DNA of 64,000 nt from the NCBI GenBank assembly GCA_046350055.1, contig JAXMBC010000001.1, forward strand, positions 682,001 to 746,000, given 5' to 3'. Source of the stretch: JAEUIE01 sp046350055 (GTDB taxonomy: Bacteria; Planctomycetota; Planctomycetia; Gemmatales; HRBIN36). The translations under genes and the position numbers were made by a program. The notes beneath the pieces were generated by a model. It did not search any database, was not told where the DNA came from, and saw only the letters and a program-made list of their open reading frames with translations. Each line of letters opens with the position of its first letter. Position 1 is the first letter of the stretch. Below are positions 59,099 to 64,000 of this stretch, piece by piece.

Positions 59099-59419
59099 AT
59101 GTCAACTCTCGTTCAGCAGCAATACATCGTCAGTAACCCGGCGATTTGCGGTGGCAAGCCTACTATTGATGGCACACGGATCCGTGTTCAGGATATCTAT
59201 GAGTTGCATGAGCTTGAGGGTTTGAGCGTGGATGAAATTGTTGATGGTTATCCCCATATCAAACCCTCACAAGTTTACGCTGCTCTCTCGTATTACTGGG
59301 ATCACAAAGACGAGATTGACGCCCAGCGTTTGGCTGGCGAGCAGTTGGTGGAGAAGCTCAGACAACAACAGGGGCCTTCTGCACTGGAGCGAAAGATGGC
59401 AGAGCGTCATGGCGCGTGA
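59099..59419 (+). CDS. DUF433 family antitoxin
   Basis: A 106-residue DUF433 protein from the ATG at 59099. The block YIVSNPAICGGKPTIDGTRI, then RVQDIYELHELEGLSVDEIV and YPHIKPSQVYAALSYYWDHK, are typical. It is the second DUF433 gene in the window; the sequence is only distantly like the one at 39662. It overlaps the toxin gene by 11 bases and is preceded by the rplT terminator, so it must have its own promoter. Confidence 0.85.
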   Translation: MSTLVQQQYIVSNPAICGGKPTIDGTRIRVQDIYELHELEGLSVDEIVDGYPHIKPSQVYAALSYYWDHKDEIDAQRLAGEQLVEKLRQQQGPSALERKMAERHGA

Positions 59420-59747
59420 CATCAGATTTTACCTGGATGAGAATGTACATCGCTTCAAGGCTTTGGCTTCCGGATTGCGGCGACTCGGGATCGATGTTCA
59501 AACCGTTCTGGATGCTGGGAAGCGTTGTGCCGATGATGATGAACAGTTTCAATACGCTCAAGAAACCACGAGAGTACTTTTTACGAACGACGCTGACTTT
59601 CTCAGTATGGCTTCGAATCAATCACATGTGGGACTGGTATTCTGCCCGAGGAGAAAGCTCAGTATGGGGCAGGTCATCCAACGTCTCGAACTCATTTGGG
59701 AATTGCTCGACCCCGAAGATATGCATAACAACGTCGAGTACCTCTAA
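59409..59747 (+). CDS. DUF5615 PIN-like toxin
   Basis: 112 residues from the ATG at 59409. Canonical PIN-like motifs are present: IRFYLDENVHRFKALASGL (Asp-Glu-Asn) and RVLFTNDADFLSMAS (Asp-Ala-Asp). Likely an RNase. The gene overlaps its DUF433 partner and ends 12 bases before pheS, so toxin transcription may continue into pheS. Confidence 0.85.
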   Translation: MARDIRFYLDENVHRFKALASGLRRLGIDVQTVLDAGKRCADDDEQFQYAQETTRVLFTNDADFLSMASNQSHVGLVFCPRRKLSMGQVIQRLELIWELLDPEDMHNNVEYL

Positions 59748-59759
59748 CCTCCAAGCCAT

Positions 59760-60779
59760 ATGACCCCCACCGAACTGCAAACCACCGCTCTTGCTGAACT
59801 CGCTGCCTGTATTGACGAGCCAGCCCTCAAGGCCTGGAACACGAAGTACCTCGGCAAAGCCGGGCAACTTACCGAGGCTCTCAAGAAACTCGGCAGCCTG
59901 CCTGCCCCGGAACGCCCGGCCTATGGCCAGGCCATTAATGTTGTGAAGCAGGCGTTGCTTGCAGCCGAGGAAGTCAAAAGTGCCGAGCTGGCGAAGGCAG
60001 AACTGGCCCGTAGTCTGGCGAGCGATGTCGTCGATGTCACTCTGCCTGGCCGCCCGCTGGTTCAGGGCCGATTGCACCCCGCGACCCAGACCATGCGTCG
60101 TATCCTCAGCATCTTTGCCGACATGGGCTTCCAGGTCTTCCAGAGCCGCGAAGTCGAGACCGATCAGAACAACTTTGAACTCCTCAACATGCCCGCTGAG
60201 CACCCCGCTCGCGACATGTGGGATACCTTCTTCACCACCACGCCCGGCGTCATCCTCCGCACGCACACCTCGCCCGGCCAGATCCATGCAATGAAGAAGT
60301 TCTGTCCGCAACCCATCCGCGTGGTCCTGCCCGGGATGTGCTACCGCTATGAGCAGATCAGCACCCGGAGCGAGATTCAGTTCCAGCAGGTGGAAGGCCT
60401 CGCCATCGGCACAACCATCACCATGGCTGATCTGAAGGGCACCATCCTCAGCTTCGTCCGTCGCCTCTTCGGTCAGGAACGGGAGATCCGCTTCCGCAGC
60501 AGCTACTTCCCCTTCACCGAGCCCAGCATCGAAGTGGATGTAAGTTGGCCGGTCGTGGATGAAGCCAGCGACCGGCTCACCAAGGGCACCGGCTGGCTCG
60601 AAATCATGGGAGCGGGTATGATCCATCCCACCGTTCTGCAGAACGGTGGCTACGATCCCAACCGTCACACAGGCTTCGCCTTTGGCCTCGGGCCCCAGCG
60701 GATTGCCATGCTCTTGCATGGTATCAACGACATCCGCTACTTCTGGGGCAACGACCTGGCGTTTCTCGAACAGTTCTAA
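59760..60779 (+). CDS. pheS: Phenylalanine--tRNA ligase alpha subunit
   Basis: Class II aminoacyl-tRNA synthetase alpha chain, 339 residues. It has the N-terminal helical coiled-coil part (about 1-85) and the catalytic core: HPATQTMRRILSIFADMGFQ, NFELLNMPAEHPARDMWDTF, TRSEIQFQQVEGLAI, RSSYFPFTEPSIEVDV and HTGFAFGLGPQRIAMLLHGI (motif 3). All are intact. pheT, normally next, is not found downstream in the window; the gene is separated from rplT by the toxin-antitoxin insertion. Confidence 0.97.
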   Translation: MTPTELQTTALAELAACIDEPALKAWNTKYLGKAGQLTEALKKLGSLPAPERPAYGQAINVVKQALLAAEEVKSAELAKAELARSLASDVVDVTLPGRPLVQGRLHPATQTMRRILSIFADMGFQVFQSREVETDQNNFELLNMPAEHPARDMWDTFFTTTPGVILRTHTSPGQIHAMKKFCPQPIRVVLPGMCYRYEQISTRSEIQFQQVEGLAIGTTITMADLKGTILSFVRRLFGQEREIRFRSSYFPFTEPSIEVDVSWPVVDEASDRLTKGTGWLEIMGAGMIHPTVLQNGGYDPNRHTGFAFGLGPQRIAMLLHGINDIRYFWGNDLAFLEQF

Positions 60780-60783
60780 ACAA

Positions 60784-60802
60784 ACGCGGCAGGATGCCGC
60801 GT
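60784..60802. terminator. Hairpin after pheS
   Basis: ACGCGGCA-GGA-TGCCGCGT forms an 8-bp stem 4 bases after the pheS stop. No T-run follows, so it may be a REP-like element or a weak terminator. Confidence 0.4.
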
Positions 60803-60854
60803 CTACACTAAACTGCCCTTCCCTCAACGAAGTGCCGATGGTATCACCCATGGC

Positions 60855-61130
60855 ATGTTGAATCACGCAGCCATCCTTACTGATCTGCAGGCTTCCCTGC
60901 ACGATGCCTTGCAGCGGGCCGACGAACGGCTCTCGCACGTCCAGCGGCAATTGGCCGGCCAGCAGCAGCCTATACCCTTGCCAACTCTCCCAGCGAAAGA
61001 GGCACTGGAAGAAGCAATGCCGACCAGCGACCCCAGCGTGGCGATGGTCGACGATGAGCTGGCTCAATTGCAAGCCACCCTGGCAGAATTGATCCAGCAA
61101 GGGCGAAATGCGCTGACTCCTGCTCCTTAA
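60855..61130 (+). CDS. Small helical hypothetical protein
   Basis: A 91-residue protein of alternating helix-forming segments (DLQASLHDALQRADERLSHV and DDELAQLQATLAELIQQGRN) with a Pro-rich hinge between, likely a coiled-coil hairpin. No family recognised. A good terminator follows within 10 bases of the stop. Confidence 0.55.
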   Translation: MLNHAAILTDLQASLHDALQRADERLSHVQRQLAGQQQPIPLPTLPAKEALEEAMPTSDPSVAMVDDELAQLQATLAELIQQGRNALTPAP

Positions 61131-61135
61131 AACAA

Positions 61136-61163
61136 ACAGCCCACGGCAAGAACCGTGGGCTGT
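61136..61163. terminator. Terminator between convergent genes
   Basis: ACAGCCCACGG (61136-61146) and CCGTGGGCTGT (61153-61163) form a perfect 11-bp stem with a 6-base loop between convergent small genes. Its left flank is A-rich, which reads as U-rich on the minus strand. Confidence 0.75.
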
Positions 61164-61181
61164 CTCACTAAGAATTCTGTG

Positions 61182-61463
61182 TTAGTTCCCTGCCACATCG
61201 ATCAGCTGAGCGATCCGAGCGCCGACTTCATTTTCCTGATACGAGATACTGACGGCATCGCAGGGCAGCAGCGACTGCAGGCGAAGATGATGTGCCTGAT
61301 GGCGAATCTCGCAGTGATCTGGAATCAGTATGCACAGACCGTAGCGATCTCGACTGCCGGTCCGCAGGTACAGACGCCGGTTACTGATATCGACCCGATC
61401 AATCCAGCCTTCGATCGTATGAAGCTGATGGCGGAAGTGTGTCTTCTTGATGGTGGTAATCAT
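61182..61463 (-). CDS. Small hypothetical protein
   Basis: A 93-residue soluble protein (start MITTIKKTHFRHQLHTIEGW) with a beta-strand-rich pattern: GWIDRVDISNRRLYLRTGSR and CDAVSISYQENEVGARIAQL. The latter resembles the short S1/OB-type strands of many small regulatory proteins, but I cannot assign a family. Confidence 0.5.
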   Translation of the reverse strand: MITTIKKTHFRHQLHTIEGWIDRVDISNRRLYLRTGSRDRYGLCILIPDHCEIRHQAHHLRLQSLLPCDAVSISYQENEVGARIAQLIDVAGN

Positions 61464-61830
61464 GATGGTGCTTTCCAGTTTCGAAGAGCGAGTGGGTTAG
61501 ACATCGCTGTTCCCGAACAGGTTCGCCGAAAGTAGCAACGGCGATGAGCATCCATCCCTTCGCCCGCAATAGTATCTACCCCGACATTCGCTCTTCGGTT
61601 TCTACTATTTAGGTTAATGACAGGGAATGAGGAGAGAATGAAGAGGAGCAGATAATAGCCAGCAGCAAGACACCAGCAGCCAGTAGAATGAGATTATCCG
61701 GTCTGCCTTAACCAGTTCCGATGCTTTCCGGGGCGGTTGAAGGGGTTTGCAAAAGCGCGTACTATTGCATGCTGCTTGTTATTATCTACTGTCTTCTAGC
61801 ATCTGATTTCTTGTTCCTGACTCCTCTGCA
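61464..61830. other. Gene-free stretch with heptanucleotide repeats
   Basis: About 370 bases between the small gene and the DUF1559 gene. It contains the repeat locus at 61647-61688 and most of the locus at 61772-61834 (described separately). The rest is AT-rich with no reading frame. Confidence 0.5.
61647..61688. repeat. Heptanucleotide tandem repeat, locus g
   Basis: Six 7-bp units (AGCAGAT, AATAGCC, AGCAGCA and similar; GCCAGNA in the common phase). The phase may continue upstream to about 61626 with weaker matches. It lies in a gene-free stretch about 180 bases from the DUF1559 gene end. Confidence 0.6.
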
Positions 61831-61834
61831 CTAC
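61772..61834. repeat. Heptanucleotide tandem repeat, locus h
   Basis: Nine degenerate 7-bp units with the pattern NTNCTNN (CTGCTTG, CTACTGT, CTTCTAG and similar). The DUF1559 stop codon TAG lies inside the last full unit (61831-61833 on the minus strand). This is the longest copy. Confidence 0.7.
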
Positions 61835-62877
61835 TCATAAATCGACGATGTGTCGCTCGTATACCCATCGCGGCGGCCGGCTAACTGCTGCAGCAGGGGC
61901 CAGTCAGAACCGACAGGGCCAAAGCCGAGCCAGGGAGTGTTACCAAAGCGAATCGTCCGCACAGCAGCATCGCCAAAAGCAAACTGTACACCTGCTGCAT
62001 GCCGGCTCGAAAACCGATAGTAGGCAGCCCCACCGCTGGTGATCGCATTGGTGTTCCCCTTGCCCAGGCCGAGACCAGTACCCATGTTACCCACGCCGAA
62101 CCAGGAGTACGCTGAGTTCCGTGGATCGGTGCCAAAGCCACCCAGCCCTTCGCCATACATCAGGGTGTTGCTGGTGCCATCCTGCACGGTGACCTGGCCA
62201 AGCGTGACCTTCTTGCGATTGAGCAGCATGCCTTCATAGCCACCGTAAGTGGGTGCCGGGGTCAGACCCAGAGGATTCGGTGCAGCCACCACGAATGCAA
62301 AGCTGCCACCCAGTCCTGCGACACCCATGTAATTAGTTCGGCCCAGTTGCTCATCGCCGGGAGCCAATCGCTGGAAACCGGGGAAGTTTCCCTGGTCAGC
62401 ATAGAGCATCAGCCAGATGCTGTTGACAGTGCCGTAGAGGTCGTCAGAGGGGCACTGAAACATCTTCAGCCGTGCCTGGGCGGCGCCGTAGCTGCCCGAT
62501 CGGCTCCACCAGTTGGCATCGCCCTGTTCCAGAGAAAGACTCAAACCCGACCCAGGAACACCGGCAAACTGATTGTACAGCGAGTCCTGTTCGAGATAGG
62601 GCAGCAGGAACACCAGTGAGCCAGCGAATTGTACCTGTGTAATAGGCACGGGGGGATTGCCAACCGGACCCAGGATGCCGGGGGGAAGTCGGCCATAGTC
62701 GTTGTGAAAATTGTGGGCGGCGATGGCGATCTGCCGGAGATTGCTGCCGCACAGCATCTTGTTGGCCGCTTCCCGCACCTTCTGGATGGCAGGCAGAAGC
62801 AGGGCCATCAGGAGTGCAATGATGGCAATGACCACCAGTAACTCAATCAGGGTGAACCCATGGCGACGACGATGCAT
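61831..62877 (-). CDS. DUF1559 family protein with N-terminal methylation motif
   Basis: 348 residues from the ATG at 62877, which has an AGAAGAGG ribosome site and yields MHRRRHGFTLIELLVVIAII, the type IV pilin-like cleavage and methylation motif with its hydrophobic helix. The remainder is the DUF1559 domain, greatly expanded in planctomycetes: NLRQIAIAAHNFHNDYGRLP, then LVFLLPYLEQDSLYNQF and DGTSNTLMYGEGL, ending with an RHAAGVQFAFGDA segment. Probably a pseudopilin-like envelope protein. The TAG stop lies in a heptanucleotide repeat. Confidence 0.95.
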   Translation of the reverse strand: MHRRRHGFTLIELLVVIAIIALLMALLLPAIQKVREAANKMLCGSNLRQIAIAAHNFHNDYGRLPPGILGPVGNPPVPITQVQFAGSLVFLLPYLEQDSLYNQFAGVPGSGLSLSLEQGDANWWSRSGSYGAAQARLKMFQCPSDDLYGTVNSIWLMLYADQGNFPGFQRLAPGDEQLGRTNYMGVAGLGGSFAFVVAAPNPLGLTPAPTYGGYEGMLLNRKKVTLGQVTVQDGTSNTLMYGEGLGGFGTDPRNSAYSWFGVGNMGTGLGLGKGNTNAITSGGAAYYRFSSRHAAGVQFAFGDAAVRTIRFGNTPWLGFGPVGSDWPLLQQLAGRRDGYTSDTSSIYE

Positions 62878-63079
62878 AAGCTGCCTCTTCTGGTGATGTA
62901 CTATTTTCAACCATTCGACAGGGAGTTCAAGAGCGAGGCAGGGGAAAAAGTGCCCTGCGAAGGTATCAATCATGATACTCTCATTCTCACCCTATTCTTC
63001 CCAGCTTGACTTGTCGCTGGGCTGAGAGACTCCTTTAACAAGTACATCCTTGCCACACTCATCTGTCTGAGGAGCATCT

Positions 63080-63862
63080 GTGTATCTCAAAGCTTTTGCT
63101 ACGGTTCTGTTCGGTTTGGCTGGTGCTTCCGCAGCCTCAGCACAAGTGACCACGTTTTTCGGTGATAACAACACCTTCCCCCGTAACCTGACTGTACCCA
63201 ATCAGGCCCGCAATGACTTCATGGCCAGCTTCGCTACTCACAAGGGTACCGATGATTTTGAAAGCTACGCGCCCTTCTCTACACCAGCTGTCTACAACAT
63301 TTCTTCGTTAGGCATCACCTACACGTCCAACATGACGTTCGTGAATGCAAATCAGCCCCCTAGCTTCGTCCTCGCGGTTAGCGGCACCCAGTTTGCCTTC
63401 GGCAACGGCGATCCGTTCGGCGGCGGCATTGGTCTCACCAACAGTTACCTCTTCAGTCAGCCCGTCCAAGGCTTCGGCATCTACTTCGTCCAGGTTGGCG
63501 ATTCCGCTGTAAATGAATTCACCGTCACGCTGCAGGATGGACCAGCTGGCACACCACGCGTGATTCCCGTGAATGCTTCAGGTGACGGTACAGGTTCGCC
63601 TATTTCCTTCGGCAGCACCCGCCAGTTTGATGCCACCTTCTTCTTCGGTGTGGTCGATTCCGCTTTCTTTGATCGGGTGACCATCACAGCCACCTCCAGC
63701 ACAGATGGAATCGTGTTCGACGATCTCAGTGTCGGCCTCATCAATGCCGTGCCCGAACCTACCACATATGCGCTCATTGGCACGGTGCTGGCAGGAATCT
63801 ACGGTGCTCGCCAGTACCAGCGTCGACGTGCTGTGAAGAAGTCCTTTGCTCGTGTCCGGTAA
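63080..63862 (+). CDS. PEP-CTERM sorting domain protein
   Basis: 260 residues from a GTG start with a GAGGAG ribosome site. A signal peptide (residues 1-21, FATVLFGLAGASAASAQ) precedes a beta-rich domain of about 210 residues (FGIYFVQVGDSAVNEFTVTL), probably a secreted jelly-roll. The C-terminus is a PEP-CTERM signal: VPEPTTYALIGTVLAGIYGA followed by a basic tail (RQYQRRR). Exported and sorted to the cell envelope, where the exosortase-type system processes it. Confidence 0.92.
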   Translation: MYLKAFATVLFGLAGASAASAQVTTFFGDNNTFPRNLTVPNQARNDFMASFATHKGTDDFESYAPFSTPAVYNISSLGITYTSNMTFVNANQPPSFVLAVSGTQFAFGNGDPFGGGIGLTNSYLFSQPVQGFGIYFVQVGDSAVNEFTVTLQDGPAGTPRVIPVNASGDGTGSPISFGSTRQFDATFFFGVVDSAFFDRVTITATSSTDGIVFDDLSVGLINAVPEPTTYALIGTVLAGIYGARQYQRRRAVKKSFARVR

Positions 63863-63888
63863 GTTGCACAACAGTCAAGAAGAGAATC

Positions 63889-63926
63889 AACAGTCGCGGA
63901 GTCCATCTGCGACTGTTTCATTTCCT
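63889..63926 (+). terminator. Terminator after the PEP-CTERM gene
   Basis: AACAGTCGC (63889-63897) pairs with GCGACTGTT (63909-63917), an 11-base loop, then TCATTTCC. It lies 27 bases past the stop. Confidence 0.7.
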
Positions 63927-64000
63927 ATTCGAGCATCTGCATGCACAGTTAAAAAATCATGATGAAGCTGATTCAAAATATTCTGCGGTGGACACAATTG

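Noticed and set aside
59622..61100. Minus-strand frame of 492 codons covering pheS
   Set aside because: Product is rich in His/Gly/Glu without any domain; pheS on the plus strand has all catalytic motifs.
1..64000. tRNA, rRNA, tmRNA and RNase P genes
   Set aside because: I looked for T-loop and conserved rRNA motifs by eye and saw none; this is a weak negative that a covariance search should confirm.

Overview
The window looks like a chromosomal segment of a planctomycete, most likely a Gemmataceae-like organism of moderately high GC. The evidence is the set of lineage-typical families: a DUF1501 protein next to a DUF1549/DUF1553 cytochrome-type protein (36639-39402), a DUF1559 pseudopilin-like protein (61831-62877), a Tat-exported Gfo/Idh/MocA oxidoreductase (542-1936), a surface protein with an N-terminal LEDR signature, a PEP-CTERM protein (63080-63862) and BlaI/M56 regulatory pairs. 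I saw no rRNA, tRNA or CRISPR array.

Layout. 1-2000: DUF971 protein and the Gfo/Idh/MocA oxidoreductase. 2100-5370: an accessory, visibly AT-richer patch with a 5'-truncated Hint-type polymorphic toxin, its likely immunity gene, an IS3-family element with a programmed frameshift site, and a tandem structured repeat. 5370-9860: a small zinc-finger protein, a membrane protein, a large cyclophilin/DUF4114 surface protein and a protein with a histone-like basic tail. 9857-13383: a transglutaminase-like exported protein followed by an ABC exporter whose ATPase motifs are degenerate. 13992-16930: a metallopeptidase-like gene and two membrane proteins. 17062-27432 (mostly minus strand): argS, an HTH protein, pckA, a zinc-ribbon protein, a Cys/His secreted protein, a glycosyltransferase with an exported protein, and aroA. 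27460-30469: a BlaI repressor and an unusual M56 protease fusion behind a promoter carrying two palindromic operators. 30536-35222: grpE, dnaJ, an aquaporin, a DUF418 protein and an alkyltransferase-like protein. 39529-40787: a toxin-antitoxin module and small genes. 40945-46717: argH and lysA flanking a GIY-YIG plus AlbA/ATPase cassette. 46829-49090: an exported HEAT-type protein with a receiver-like domain. 49292-54283: a surface polysaccharide cluster (nucleotide-sugar dehydrogenase, epimerase, methyltransferase, membrane protein, GT2). 54426-58171: an esterase-like protein, a 3-methyladenine glycosylase, a CobE-like protein and a TerB-like protein. 58371-60779: rpmI, rplT, an inserted toxin-antitoxin pair, and pheS. 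61136-64000: small genes, DUF1559 and PEP-CTERM proteins.

The least expected signal is not a gene. Eight intergenic sites carry degenerate tandem repeats with a strict 7-bp period (consensus near GCTAGTA). They sit against gene ends or starts, and in three genes the repeat supplies the TAG stop codon. REP-like hairpins of two further families also lie between genes. Gene calls rest on reading protein motifs by eye; no database search was possible.
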